Origin: Rhypophila decipiens
Lineage: Eukaryota > Ascomycota > Sordariomycetes > Sordariales > Naviculisporaceae
Direction: 5' to 3'
Length of the DNA: 64,000 nt
NCBI GenBank assembly: GCA_033297075.1
Contig: MU858081.1
Coordinates: 124,001 to 188,000, forward strand
This document shows, piece by piece, positions 22,503 to 34,508 of this stretch (positions are counted from its first letter, which is position 1; each line of letters opens with the position of its first letter). The notes under the pieces were generated by a model. It was not told the DNA's origin, did not search any database, and saw nothing but the letters and a program-made list of their open reading frames with translations. The position numbers and the translations under genes are program-made.

Positions 22503-23328
22503 CCTGGATGAGCTTGCTGAGATTTGTTGTTAAACAGGTCTTCGATATCAACCGAGTTTGACAGCAGCAGGGCAACAGGTGGACGACAAACGGCTTATAT
22601 ATCTTTTCCCGACATTGAATCAGTCACATCATTGTTCTCTGCTGACTTGGACACGCATCTAGTTGACGTCACGGACTTAGTCACCTCTTCTTTCTCGAAT
22701 TATGTCGGTTTATAGCCGACGATGGAGCTTACTGAAAATGGTCGTACGGTTCCAAAGTCCCGAGTGCCTTGCATCTGGGATTAGTAAGAGGCTCTCCCTT
22801 GAACCTGGAAATGTAACGGTGCGGTCCCTGTATCCGGGTCCAGAAAGCGGTTGAACGGCGACATGGGAGTCCGCATGCAATGGCCGTAACTGACGAAACA
22901 GAATGTTTTGCGGATATAGATTTGTTGCCGTGTGCTGACAGTGGTTACAAAGCGTATTAGTAGGGGCGCAGAAGCGATGGCCGAGGTTCAATGTGCTCAA
23001 ATCTCTCGATGGAGCTCACCGGGTGCGTATTCAATTACGAGAGGTCATTCAATCAATCGCCAGACCTGACAGTATCTTCTCAGCTTACAGTTGGCATGAT
23101 CAAGAGCATGAGCGGAGAATATTGTTATGACCATGACAGCATTGCCATTGTTGAACATTAAAATGGTCCTCGTGAAACTCAAAGTAGCCAACGCCTATAA
23201 TCCAGCTCCATGCTCTCAAACAAGAATTGCCCCGTCTCGGCCATTCATCGATCCTGCTGTAGTGTTCAGAGGACCCGTAATCTACAAAGCAACGCAAATT
23301 TGTACAACGGTACAGTGAAGCACCCTGA
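22503..23328. other. Intergenic
   Basis: Promoter of the secreted hydrolase gene and 3' flank of the reductase gene. Nothing else is recognised. Confidence 0.4.
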
Positions 23329-24336
23329 TCAGAAACTGTGGATCTGATCCGGTGTATAACCCAACTCGGCCAACACGCCGCCCTTTGCGCTCCCGAAGGG
23401 TCCGAACCCCTTGGACCCCTTGAGCGCCTTTTCCATCGGCGGCGGTCCGCAAATCATCACTTTCGTGCCCTTGTTCTTCTCCTTCGTCGCAGATAAGCCC
23501 AGGCCCTCGAGGATCTGCTTGGTCACGAACCCCTTTTGATGAGGCGAGCCAGCATCAGGTGTAGCGACAACATACACAGCCTTGAATCTACCCGGGTATT
23601 TCTTCTCAAGGTCACCGAACTCCTTGCCTAGAAAGATGTCCTCGTCGGTATTGACGCCCCACACAAGCGTCACCCGAGTCTGGTCCTGAGGATTGGTAAG
23701 AATGCCCCTGACCAGCTGGTACATAGGGCTGATTCCTGCACCTCCCGCGATCAAGGCGACGTGTGGGTGTTTATTGGGTGTCCATACTGGCTCGGGGATC
23801 GGGCCGGCGAATGTCATCAGATCACCGGGTTTGAGGTTGTGTAAATGGGTGCTTTGTCGGCCTCCTGGGTATTTCTTGACCATCAGCTCGATGTAGCCGG
23901 GCTCGTCTGATTGATTTCAAAGATCAGCAATCGTGTTTTATTGGACTTTATATGTGTCTTTATGCTCACCTAGGCTGTTGGTGGGTGTGTATGGACGAAT
24001 ACACGGCCTCCACTCGCCATTGGGAAATGAGAGCGTGAGCAGCGCAGATGAGAGCTTGAGCCCGGCTGGCAGTTCTTTGTTTGGCAACTCAAATCTCAAC
24101 TTTTTGGTGTTGTGGTTGATGAGCTCTGAGCTCTCGAGTCTGAGTGAATGGAAGCCGAACTTGCCAAAGGTCGGCTTGGTCGTATCGACCTGGCTGTTTC
24201 GCAGGTAGAAGGCATACGCGCCAATTCCGGCGACAGCGGCCGCAACGGCTACTTGTGTACTCATGGCGCTAGCTCTCAGAGGCGGACCGCGTAGGTGTAT
24301 GAGTGAAAATGGTCGAAATGGGCCGGAAGGAGGCAT
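23329..24336 (-). CDS. MCR1: NADH-cytochrome b5 reductase, mitochondrial MCR1-like
   Basis: Exon 1 (24336-23970) and exon 2 (23906-23329) join across a 63-nt intron to 314 aa. The N-terminus is Arg/Pro-rich and non-acidic, followed by a hydrophobic anchor (VAVAAAVAGIGAYAFYL), as in Mcr1 of the mitochondrial outer membrane and intermembrane space. FAD-binding motif RPYTP, the GPIPEPVWTP turn, NAD(P)-binding AGGAGISPMYQL and CGPPPMEKA mark the ferredoxin-reductase fold. It should pass electrons from NADH via FAD to cytochrome b5 or to ascorbyl and sterol pathways. A start at Met25 (24264) would give 290 aa and could represent a second product, since yeast Mcr1 is dually sorted. Microsomal Cbr1 is the alternative, but the presequence and the motif around the NAD site favour Mcr1. 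Confidence 0.88.
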
Positions 24337-25223
24337 AGCGGCGAGAGCCCCAGGGCAAGAGGGCGATTTGATTATATACCTCCAGGCGTGGAATCGGCTT
24401 TGTGTGGTTGTTTCGGAGTACCGACGGGCGTTGCAGGGTTGATTGAATTGTCCGGATAATACAGGTCCAAAGCTTCGGTTGCGTGTGTTACGGTATCAGC
24501 AGAGGCGTCGTCGGTTCGGAGTCGAGCTTTGGGGAAGTCCAATGTCACAAAGGTCCAAAGGTCCAAATTGAAAGACGGGCCACAGCTCCTGCTTAAATAG
24601 CACCCGGTCTGCGACATCTTCCAAGTGAGCAAAAGTGGTCAGTTTGCTGTTGCCTGAGACCGGGACCTGAGCTCAGATTCTTTCCGCTTTCAGATAACTG
24701 TTTCCCCTTGACAGCCACGAGCACGGGAGCAGGAACAAAAAGCGCCGTGAATAAAGCGAGGGGCGTATAAAGCGGGGCAAGACAGGTCCCTGACTTCGGT
24801 CCCGGGCGGTTGGTGGTCCTCCGACAGGTCTCGCCCACCGATCATCCGATTTCCTGGGCCCAAATCCTCAGTGACAACTTGACAAGTGCATGATAGACGG
24901 CACCCTATGACCCCGAGTACCGACATTCCTCAGCCGTAGGATCAGATCATCCGTTGGAAGCCGATGTCATTTTTCGGGTTTGATCCTCCCCTTCCTCGCA
25001 AGTGCCCCGCTGTTAAGAGCTTCGCCTTTTGCATACATGTATTGGTACCACTTGCCCAATCTGGAGTGTGCAACCCAAGGAGGTCTAAATCATGAACTGA
25101 CATCGACAATATTCGACTCTTGTACGGAGTACAAAAGTTCCTATTTCTAACGAGCATCCTATATTCATTGACCATCATCTCATCTATTTGCATTTCAGAC
25201 TTCTATAGCCAAAGCTCAATAAC
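24337..25223. other. Intergenic
   Basis: Upstream region of the reductase gene and 3' flank of the galactanase gene. No supported exon. Confidence 0.4.
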
Positions 25224-26838
25224 TTACTGAACAGGCACCATCAACCGGTCGACATCCGGACCCCACCCAGAACCCCAACCCTCAATGATAATGGTATTAT
25301 CGCTTCCCTTCCTCAGCCGGGCATGAAGCGTGCTGCTCGCGGGATCACCCTTGGCCGGCAAGAAGGCAACCTTCCTGCTACCATCTCCATTCACTCTGAC
25401 GTTCGCATACCGAGGACTGCTATCGCCATTGAGGAACTTGATCCGGATCGTCGTCATGCCATCGATGTCGCTCTTGATTCCGGTGAAGGTGACGCTGCCC
25501 TTATCCGGACCGCCGATATATCCCGCTGTGACCTTGTTGGAGCACGTCGAACAGCTGACGTCGCGAGCCTTGCCTCCGTAGCTGGCTTTCTCGCCCTCGT
25601 AGCTGTTCTCCGCTGGAGGGTTCTGCCATGAGGCAAAGTTGGAGGTGGGCACCCAGCTCACAAAGTTCTTCATGATCACGCTGGTTCCGCTGATTTGGAG
25701 GGGCAGCCAGATGTAGGTCGACGCCATGAGGTTGTCACTAAGCCATCGGTCGCCCATGTAAATGGCCGAGGTTTCGCTGGTTTTAAGGATATATGTCGTC
25801 TGAGAGTTGTATGTCTGTTTGTGATCTAGGGTAAGTTTTCTGGACTACCCAAGGGAAAGGGATAATTTTCTGACCTTTGTCCCACCGTCTGCAAACTTCT
25901 TCCACGAAGACCAGCCCGAGCGAAGGTTGGTCGATGTCGTGTATTGGTTCTCGTTGGCGTCCCAGCCCGTCATCATGGATGCAAACATGAAGTAGGTATT
26001 TCCCAGCTTGATCATGGCCGGAGCCTCCACACGGTTTCCGCCGTCGAGTTTCCAAGAGAAGACGTCGGTGGTTGGGCTGGTGAAGTCATCCGAGAGTGCG
26101 ACTATACGGAGACCGTATTTACGCTGTTAAGGTGGATATCAGCAAGCTATGCACCTGGTGTATAGAGAAGGGTGTAGGAGCCACATACGTCTTCGGTGAG
26201 CAGATAGCCTTTTCCGTCATCGTCCTTGAACAATCCCATATCGCGACTCTCTCTTCCCAGCCTACATCGAACGGTCAGCTCAAGCCCGAATCCATATCAG
26301 CAGTTGATGCACCTACGGCTGGAAGCTCCTCAGGTACTGGTATTTCCCGCAAACGCTATCCCCCGTCGCGACTGCAACTCTCGCCTCGCCGTAGTTGCTG
26401 CTGTCCATGTGCATCCAAAGGACATATTTCCGTGTCTTGTCATTGTAAATGACCTTGGGGCGCTCAACCACGCGGTTCGGTCCTAGATCGCCCGAGCTGG
26501 TCCGTGACAGGAGAGCGCCGACATATGTCCATTGTACGAGGTCGGTTGAGGCATAGCAGTTGACGTTGGAGAATGAGTGACCGCCACTCTTGTCCTCGCC
26601 CACCATGTAATATGTGCCGTTTACTTGGATCAGGCCGGCTCCGTGGGCTTGGAGGTGTTCGCCGTCAGGCTGGAAGTTAGACGGCGAGTGTTAGAGAGGG
26701 TGGTGCCTTGAGAGAGAAGAATCAGACAGGGTGGCTCACCGTTGTCCATGTGCCGCCCGGAACGACTTGCAACGAGGCCGTCACGACTCCGGAGAGGGCA
26801 GTCACAGCGGCTGTGACCGCGAGAGGGGAAAACCGCAT
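25224..26838 (-). CDS. Secreted exo-beta-1,3-galactanase, GH43 subfamily 24 with CBM35
   Basis: Five exons (26838-26740, 26669-26317, 26261-26189, 26123-25875, 25814-25224) join to 454 aa. Introns are 55-70 nt. Signal peptide is about residues 1-21. The five-blade GH43 domain (about 22-310) shows QAHGAGLIQVNGTYYMVGED, GPNRVVERPKVIYN with Glu102 and GGNRVEAPAMIKL with Glu208. Subfamily 24 lacks the usual GH43 Asp base and uses a Gln; here Gln263 (TYNSQTTY) is present. From memory these three positions match those reported for the Phanerochaete enzyme Pc1,3Gal43A. The C-terminal part (about 320-454) is a CBM35-like domain ending in EGWGSGWGPDVDRLMV. The enzyme would release galactose from beta-1,3-galactan backbones of plant arabinogalactan proteins. 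The donor of intron 4 (GTCAGA) is weak. Confidence 0.92.
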
Positions 26839-28894
26839 CTTGACTATCGATTAATGATCCTGAAAAGACGTGATAACTGAGAAGAGACACATCCTGCAAG
26901 AGAAAAAGCCACGGGGGCTTTAAAAACCGTTTGGTATATGTATAATCCCGGTCAAGTGGGCGCATCTTCATTTGGATATCCATTTAGGAAGTATACTCCA
27001 TGCGGGGAACTTGAAGCCGAATGGACCGGTGGGTAGGGCTCCTCGTTGGACGGGAAAATTTTAGATGATTCGGAGATTCTTTTTCATATCGGATGATGGG
27101 CGGTTATATATGAAACGCTGGATTTCCAGGAAAACAAGACCCACTGTTAGAACGGGACACCAGGGTCCAGCAGATAGGTCTCGGAGACGTTTGAATTTGC
27201 AAGCACCATGTGTTGACAACTTTCAAGATGACATTTCTGAAAAGAAGATTTCCCGCAAACTGGTCAATCGATGTTAGTATCACAAAGTCGACAAGGTCCT
27301 GGGCAAGAGGGCAGTCGTTTATCTCACTCACCTGTCTCGCCTTCCTTCGTCCTTAATAAACCCGCCTTGACTTCTTCAAATCACTACGTTATACAGCGGA
27401 GGACTGGAAAACGGGACGCGGCCCCATGTTTTGTTGCGGCATTCATGTCCCGCACCGTAGGACTACGTATCTATTTTTTGAGGCGTGCGAATAATGTTCT
27501 TCTTATGGAGTTGTTCCATACCGGGTTCCCGTTCCCCGAGGACAGCACGACGTTGAGGTTCCCCGCAAAACCCTTTCATTACCCCAGGTTATTCTTGACC
27601 CGGGGTACATTGATGGGACGTGATGTAGTATCTGTACATCATGTGCCGGACGGGGGCAATGGGGGATAATTGGCCGGTGGTGGCCCTGGTGGGTCAACGT
27701 TCTCTCAAAGGCATGATTGTGGTCGTGGACTTTGAACCAGTCTAGTGGTTGTTATCGAGATAGGTAATTGAATATATGTTTAAGCTGATGTGCTTTTACT
27801 GGAAGATTCTTACTAATTTGATACTCAACCTTATTCGACTGCAGATTGGATTCGCCAGACTAAGAACGTTGGGGCTCAAGGGATTCGTTGATAATCACTA
27901 TCCACTAATGACAGTAACGACGACAGCCTGAATAGAGGCAGAGAGACGACCACACTCCTATCGGGAAAATCTCTGGAGCTGTGGAGGTGAACGGGCGACG
28001 AGGGGTGCGGCCGCGGTATTCTGGAGGCTGCGATGAACGACCACCCCGAGAAGATGATCAAGGAAGGGTTGTCAGGCGAAGAAAGGGCAAAATACGTGCG
28101 GCGCCAGCACTGTACCAGAGTCCAAGAAACGAAAAACTTGAAGCTGAAGAGTTGACAATGGAACTGACCCGGAAGGCGCAGAACGTGGCGGCCTCAACGG
28201 TGTCCCGGAATTCACGTGGTTGCCGGTCAAGGAAGGCGGAAGTGACGAACGGACGCACAGTCAGCCAGCGCAACTCAATACGTACGCCCGGTCACCTGCT
28301 GAAAACCCTTTTTTGTATCAAGCATCCAAGATCCAAACCACCAGACACCTGCTGACTTTCCCTGTACAGGAATTAAAAGTTAAGCGGTCCCTGGCACGTG
28401 CCTGGGCGGGTTCACCGTTGTTCGTTCCGGCCCTGACAGACTCAAACTTTATTCTACCGCCACAAGTCGGTGCCAGAGTGCTCATCCAGCCATGGAAGGT
28501 CCTACCGCAGCATCCCTTAAACTTTGGTAATGACCGTTCCCCACAGACATGGAAAGGTCGAAGCGGTCCAGGTCTGTGAGCAACTGCTGTGTCGTCATAA
28601 CCAAAAGGTCCCCGTTGCTCACCTGCTCTAAAAAAGAGAGCCCGTTTCTCCATCATGGTCAAACCATATGTTGTCTTTTCACCATCTTTTCATTCTCAAT
28701 TCTTGGTCTTTTGACTTGCAGTATATGCCAGGATCTTCAAACTACTTACCATCTCTTCGTTTTATAATCATCAGTCTTGCACTTACAGTACACGCCGGGG
28801 TCTTTAAACTACTTACCATCTCTTCGTTTTATAGTCAACGGTCTTTCACTTGTACCAGTATCCATAAACAGTTTTGGCGCACGAAGCAGCGAGC
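26839..28894. other. Gene-free divergent upstream region
   Basis: Two kilobases upstream of both the galactanase and the MFS transporter genes. Only short open frames without similarity are seen. Its right end carries the 67-68 bp tandem repeat at 28707-28870. Confidence 0.45.
28707..28870. repeat. 67-68 bp imperfect tandem repeat, about 2.4 copies
   Basis: Copy 1 is 28707-28774 and copy 2 is 28775-28841; a partial third copy starts at 28842. The copies share the core AACTACTTACCATCTCTTC and continue identically through GTTTTATA. Most differences are transitions. The array ends about 25 bp before the MFS transporter start codon, so it lies in the promoter or 5' UTR. Confidence 0.85.
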
Positions 28895-31031
28895 ATGGAG
28901 GGCGCAACGGGCGCTAACGGGGGGCTTACGGTCCTGCCTCCAATGCCAATTCCGAACGACGCGGCGTCATCCTTCATATCATCAGCAGATAACCTTTCTA
29001 TAGGGGGCCAGGGTGATGTTAGACGACCTTCGGGTGTCAGCGCTGCCCATACGGAGAAGCTCTCCCAGACGAACTCTGCCCAAGGCACCCAGCCACTATC
29101 ACGATGTGCCGCCATTACACCATCGAGAGTCCCAGGGTCACCCCAAGCTGCCCTATCATCCGAGACAGTAGAGAAACAAGACGACAGTAACAATGGGAAA
29201 CATACAGGGTCACCGCCACCTCCCAACCTCAAAGTCGAGCTCCGCGAAGAGGACGCCTGGTCCGAACTGGGCTTCTCCTTTTCACCGCGGAAGAAATGGA
29301 CCATCCTCACCATCGTATTCCTCGTGCAGTTATCAATGAACTTCAACACGACACTATACTCGAACGGCCTGGAGGGAATCTCGCGGGAATATGGAGTCAG
29401 TATGCAGGCGGCCAGAGTGGGTGCGGCGATATTCCTCATAGCCTACGCCTTCGGATGCGAGCTCTGGGCCCCTTGGAGCGAGGAACTCGGAAGAAAACCC
29501 ATACTACAGTTGTCCTTGCTGTTAGTGAACATCTGGTGTGTTCTCGTCGCATTGGCGCCCAATTTTGGTGCCTTGTTAGCGGGACGATTTCTGGGCGGCT
29601 TGTCTTCTGCGGGCGGAAGCGTGACGCTGGGCATGATTGCTGACATGTTTGAGCCGGACGAGCAGCAGAATGCTGTTGCCTATATTGTCTTCTCCTCGGT
29701 GGCCGGCTCGATCCTGGGGCCGGTTATTGGAGGGTTCGTCGAGACGTATCTTGACTGGAGGTGGACAATCTGGATCCAGCTCATCTTTGGAGGGGTGGTT
29801 CAGCTTCTTCACTTGCTCTTTGTGCCCGAGACGAGGTCCACGATTCTGTTGGACAGGATTGCGAAGGAAAGAAGGAAGAATGGCGGCCCGGGGTCTCAAG
29901 TTTACGGACCCAATGAGCTGAGACCTTTCAGGGAAAGGTTCACCTTCAGAGAGTTCATGTGGACCTGGTACAGGTCTTTCCACATTCTTTTGACCGAGCC
30001 GATCGTCCTAGCCTTGTCAGCTCTGTCTGGCTTTTCAGATGCTCTGATCTTCATGCAGGTCCAGTCCTTTGTCCTTGTGTACAGCCAGTGGGGGTTCTCG
30101 GCCATCGACATCGGCTTGTCATTCATCCCGATAGGAATCGGGTATGTTATTGCATGGCTCTCCTTCCTCCCTACCTTCAAGCGAATCAGGAGGAAAAGGG
30201 ACAGAAATCCCACGGACGAACATGCGCAGTTCGAATCTCGGCTTTGGTGGCTCCTTTATACAGCACCGTGTTTGCCAATCGGACTGTTCATCTTTGCGTG
30301 GACTTCTGGAGGACCTCCCGTCCATTGGGCTGGATCCATGGTGGCGTCTGCCATCATCGGAATCGCGAACTATGCCATCTACATGGCGACGATTGACGTA
30401 AGTAGTTCGTCCTTATCGTGAGCACCGTCGAGTGGGCCGCTGGAGCTAACAGGCGTTGATACCGTAGTACATGGTGGGGGCATACGGCCCATACGCGGCG
30501 TCGGCGACAGGAGGAAACGGCTGGGCTCGTGATTTCTTGGCCGGCGTACTAACAATTCCCGCGACTCCGTTTTACGAGAATATGGGACCGCAGCATGCCG
30601 GTACAATCCTGGCTTGCATTTCCGTTCTCCTTGTCCCCGCCGTCTATCTCGTCTATTTCAAGGGGCCTTGGCTGAGGGAAAGATCACGATTTGCAAAGAG
30701 TCTAAAATCTGCAGAGACGACGGACCCCAGTGGACATCCTCATATCGGCGTGCCGCTGCCGACCGGCGAGCACTTGGAGGCAGCTCACAGCCAAAGCCTA
30801 CCACAGAGCCAAGAGGAGATGAGGGACAATGTTCCGAGAGCGCCGAATCCGCGCATTGTCGTGACAGGGCCGGTGGACTCGAGACCCAGCACGAGAGACG
30901 GCGGTGAGCCAGGACGCAGTTACGATCACACTGACAATGATGAGTATGATAATCGGAGTGGAAGCAGAAGAGGCTTATCAGGGGACACCGAGGTTGGGGA
31001 TGATGACAGTACCAGATTCCATAATTGCTAG
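28895..31031 (+). CDS. MFS transporter, DHA1 drug/polyamine antiporter type
   Basis: Exons 28895-30397 and 30468-31031 join across a 70-nt intron (GTAAGT...GTAG) to 688 aa. A long cytosolic N-terminus (about 1-130) precedes twelve predicted transmembrane helices. GCELWAPWSEELGRKPILQ is the MFS A-like motif between helices 2 and 3; AGRFLGGLSSAGGSVTLGMIADMF and SSVAGSILGPVIGGFVETYLDWRW include the antiporter C-motif region. The order and the W-R-W motif match fungal DHA1 exporters related to yeast Tpo/Flr proteins at the plasma membrane. A Ser/Asp-rich tail of about 130 residues follows. Substrate is unknown. It is divergent from the galactanase gene and 375 bp upstream of Dbp7, without sign of co-regulation. 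Only one ATG fits; it sits directly after the tandem repeat. Confidence 0.9.
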
Positions 31032-31405
31032 GCCTGTCAGTGACTTTGTCAAGGGATTTTTAACGTAGAAATAACGTATTTATTGAGCTCATAAAGGGCC
31101 TATTTTACAATTTATTAAGGCATACGGATGTCGCGAACATAGCCCTGGACAGGTAGTGAGCAGTTTGGCCATGCCATGTTCAGCGGTCTGGATTTTTGGC
31201 GACCTTCTTGAAAGGCGGTGAGAGGTTGATCCTAGCAAATTGACCCACATGTTGCTGCACTCTGACCAATCATAAAGTGACCCACAAGGCAGACCCCTGT
31301 AGCTTGGCATTTCGCGGGGTGTTTTTCCCCGACCCAACTTTTTTTCCTGGCAGAAAAAGAACAACACCAATTCCACCAACACCACGCCCTTCGATATCGA
31401 CAATC

Positions 31406-33742
31406 ATGGCCGACGATGGTATGCTGCTCAACTTTGAGCTGGGGGATACCCCTCTCACAACCCAAGTCAAGTTCAAGGGAGGCCGCTGGAGAGACCGAGT
31501 TCGAGCTCAGAAAAACGTCAAAAGAGGTCAAGATTCCGCAGCCGACGACTCCAATCGACCGAATAAGAGACTGAGGACCGTGGATCACGATGGCCCCAAA
31601 ACCGCGAATCCAAACCCCAGCTCGGCTGTCTGGGTTCCGAGCCATGCGATGAAGACGGGACAAGTCACGTCAAGTCTCTTTACCTCGAATCCGACCGCCG
31701 TAACCAACTTTGACGAGATCCCCCTCGAAGAATCAGAACCCGCGAAGCCATCGAATGCGCCGTTATCTTCAGAGGCCGAGAGTTTCTTGAGCCTTGGGCT
31801 TTCTCGGAGAGTTGCCCAACATTTGGCAAATAAGCTGGAGATGAAGGCACCCACTGCGATCCAGAAAAACACAATACCACAACTGGTCAAGGAGGACAGC
31901 GACGCTTTTCTGCAGGCCGAGACAGGTTCCGGCAAGACGCTGGCTTACCTGCTCCCCATTGTACAGAGGATAATGGCATTGAGTGTGAACGAGGACGGGA
32001 CACCAAAAGCACAAAAGGTGCACAGGAATTCCGGCCTTTTTGCCATCATTTTGGCCCCAACCCGCGAACTGTGCAAGCAGATTGCTGTCGTCTTGGAGAA
32101 GCTATTACGGTGTGCCCCATGGTTGGTGTCCACGACGGTCATTGGTGGAGAGAGCAAACACTCAGAGAAGGCGCGTCTCAGGAAAGGAGTCAATATCCTC
32201 ATCGCGACGCCGGGTCGGTTGACGGACCATCTAGACAATACCGAGGTCCTCAATGTCGGGACAGTTCGCTGGCTGGTGCTTGATGAAGGCGATAGGATGA
32301 TGGAGATGGGCTTTGAAGACGATATCAAGACCATTGTTGGCAAGATCAGGGCCGACAAGCTCCTAAAAGAGAATGGCGAAGGCGTGGTGCTGGAGGGAGT
32401 CCTGCCATCAAGAAGAGTCACGGTTCTTTGTTCAGCCACCATGAAGATGAACGTCCAGAAGCTCGGCGAGATCAGCTTGGAGGATGCGGTACACATTACT
32501 GCCTCGAAATCCGACATGGAAGACGATGGAGCGAAGGGTAGCAGCGAAGCGGCATTCTCTGCACCCTCCCAGCTCAAGCAATCGGTGATTGTCACACCAG
32601 CGAAGCTACGATTGGTGACGTTAATAGCACTGCTCAAGTCGACGTTTGCGAGAAAGGGCTCAGTCATGAAGGCCATCATCTTCATCTCGTGCGCGGACTC
32701 GGTCGACTTCCATTTCGATCTACTAAAATCACCGATACTGCTCGAAACAGACAAGGATGACGATGCCAAACCCAATATTCATATACAAGGAACAGTGGCA
32801 CCGGCTTGCTACATCAGCTCACCAGCAAACCCCAAGGTCCTGCTTCACAAACTCCATGGATCGCTGGCACAACCTGTGCGCACGGCTACGCTGCACTCCT
32901 TTACCGACTGCAAAGAACCGGCAGTCCTCATCACCACAGACATCTCCTCCCGTGGACTTGACGTGCCGGCAGTTGAGCTGGTGGTGGAGTATGACCCAGC
33001 GTTTGCAGTGGCCGATCACGTCCATCGTATCGGTCGTACGGCCAGAGCTGGTCGGCCTGGCAAAGCCGTCCTCTTCCTCCTTCCCGGGTGCGAGGAAGGC
33101 TACAAGTCTATTCTCTCAGGCGCGCCCCTAGCCCAGCGCTACGAGTCAATTCTGGAAAAAGGCTTTGCAACTCCCATTACCTCGTTGCCTTCCACGTCAG
33201 CCGAGGGCGCCACTCTGGAATCTGAAAAGCAGTCTTGGACTTCACGTGCCGAGGCCCTTCAACTGCATTTCGAGCAACGCCTCCTTGCTAAACCCGCATC
33301 AGGGGCCAATGCTGACGAGGAGACGCCGAAAAAGAAAGGGGCGTGGGCCAAAGGCGGCAAAGGAGGGAAAGGAAAGGATAATATCAAGCCGCCAGATGAC
33401 CCGCTCTTGGTGTCAGCCAGACAAGGTTTTCGATCTCACATTCGTGCGTATGCCACCCATGTTCGTGAGGAGCGTGGATACTTTGATCTTACGCAGCTAC
33501 ATCTTGGACATATGGCAAAGAGTTTCGGTCTACGCGAAGCACCTGGTGGCATTGGTGGTGGTGTCATGGCAAGGAAGGTGAACAAGTCACATGCTGGTGC
33601 GGGCAAGAGCAGTGGAGGCAATCACAAGGGTGGAGATGATGATGACGACGCCGGAGGTGCGGTGGATGAAGCTGCGCGGAAGAGGATGCGGGACAAGATG
33701 AGGAGCGTCATGAATGCTGCCAGCGAGTTCAATCTCGGGTAG
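31406..33742 (+). CDS. DBP7: ATP-dependent RNA helicase Dbp7 (60S ribosome biogenesis)
   Basis: Single exon of 778 aa from the ATG at 31406, where the typical Dbp7 N-terminus MADDGMLLNFEL begins. Motifs in order: Q motif near APTAIQKNTIPQL, Walker A AETGSGKT near 171, APTRELCKQ (Ia), TPGRL (Ib), DEGD near 292 in place of DEAD, SATM (III) near 341, TDISSRGLDVPAV and HRIGRTARAGR (VI) near 539. The DEGD variant is normal for Dbp7. A Lys/Gly-rich insertion and the conserved SHIRAYATHV C-terminal block also fit. The protein acts in the nucleolus during early 60S subunit assembly. An upstream in-frame ATG at 31277 would add 43 residues but does not match the family. Confidence 0.95.
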   Translation: MADDGMLLNFELGDTPLTTQVKFKGGRWRDRVRAQKNVKRGQDSAADDSNRPNKRLRTVDHDGPKTANPNPSSAVWVPSHAMKTGQVTSSLFTSNPTAVTNFDEIPLEESEPAKPSNAPLSSEAESFLSLGLSRRVAQHLANKLEMKAPTAIQKNTIPQLVKEDSDAFLQAETGSGKTLAYLLPIVQRIMALSVNEDGTPKAQKVHRNSGLFAIILAPTRELCKQIAVVLEKLLRCAPWLVSTTVIGGESKHSEKARLRKGVNILIATPGRLTDHLDNTEVLNVGTVRWLVLDEGDRMMEMGFEDDIKTIVGKIRADKLLKENGEGVVLEGVLPSRRVTVLCSATMKMNVQKLGEISLEDAVHITASKSDMEDDGAKGSSEAAFSAPSQLKQSVIVTPAKLRLVTLIALLKSTFARKGSVMKAIIFISCADSVDFHFDLLKSPILLETDKDDDAKPNIHIQGTVAPACYISSPANPKVLLHKLHGSLAQPVRTATLHSFTDCKEPAVLITTDISSRGLDVPAVELVVEYDPAFAVADHVHRIGRTARAGRPGKAVLFLLPGCEEGYKSILSGAPLAQRYESILEKGFATPITSLPSTSAEGATLESEKQSWTSRAEALQLHFEQRLLAKPASGANADEETPKKKGAWAKGGKGGKGKDNIKPPDDPLLVSARQGFRSHIRAYATHVREERGYFDLTQLHLGHMAKSFGLREAPGGIGGGVMARKVNKSHAGAGKSSGGNHKGGDDDDDAGGAVDEAARKRMRDKMRSVMNAASEFNLG

Positions 33743-34356
33743 TTTAGGTTCCGCGGTAGATAGGTTGTGAGCACGGAAGTGACGGTAGTATGTTTGTGGC
33801 CATCTTTTATACCCCGAAGTCTATTTTGGTTGGTTGAAAATTAAAACTGCTTTGTGGCGTTGGCATCTTTTTGTGCTGTCTCCATGTGTGGCATCGCATC
33901 ATCGTGAACTGACTTTTCATTTCCTCCACTCATCCTCGAACCTTCCCTCTGTGACGGAACACGATCGTAGAGGCCTGTGAGAGCAATCGCTGCCCCACAA
34001 GATCGATCTCGCCTTTGACAAATTGCTGACGCCTCCCACTTTCCTCTGACATCCACAGAGTCTCACGGCACCTTCCGATTACGCCTCCAGTCCCTTGATG
34101 GCCTCAAGTGCAGGTTTCCTGTGACTTCATTTCCAGATGCATCATGCAGATCGACGCCATTGCTGACGGCGAACCTCTGCGTGCGGGCCCAAATCTGAGT
34201 TTAGTTCACTCCGTTTCCGAACTCTTCCTCAACAGAAACCTTATCACAGACTTTCCGAAATCTAACACACGGTTTCCTCGCTCTTCTGGGAGAACGAGAG
34301 CTATATAAGCCCTCCTCTCCCCCTGTTCCAGCTCTTCCTCTTTCTTTCTTCTCTCC

Positions 34357-34508
34357 TTGGGGGCATCGGAGCCTAGCTTCGAGCATGGCATCGGAGCCTG
34401 GCTTCGAGCATGGCTTCGAGCATGGCTTCGAGCATGGCTTCGAGCATGGCTTCGAGCATGGCTTCGAGCATGGCTTTCGCTTCGATACTCGGGCTCCGAT
34501 GCCCCCAA
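34357..34508. repeat. 12-bp tandem repeat enclosed by 17-bp perfect inverted repeats
   Basis: Six perfect copies of GGCTTCGAGCAT occupy 34400-34471, preceded by two variant units that include GCATCGGAGCC. The arms, TTGGGGGCATCGGAGCC at 34357-34373 and its exact complement at 34492-34508, would form a stable stem. The array is free of stops in several frames, so it could encode EHGF-type tetrapeptide repeats, but no gene structure supports translation. Confidence 0.85.

Noticed and set aside
31945..32775. Minus-strand open frame opposite the Dbp7 helicase
   Set aside because: Antisense to conserved helicase motifs; Ser-rich shadow composition.
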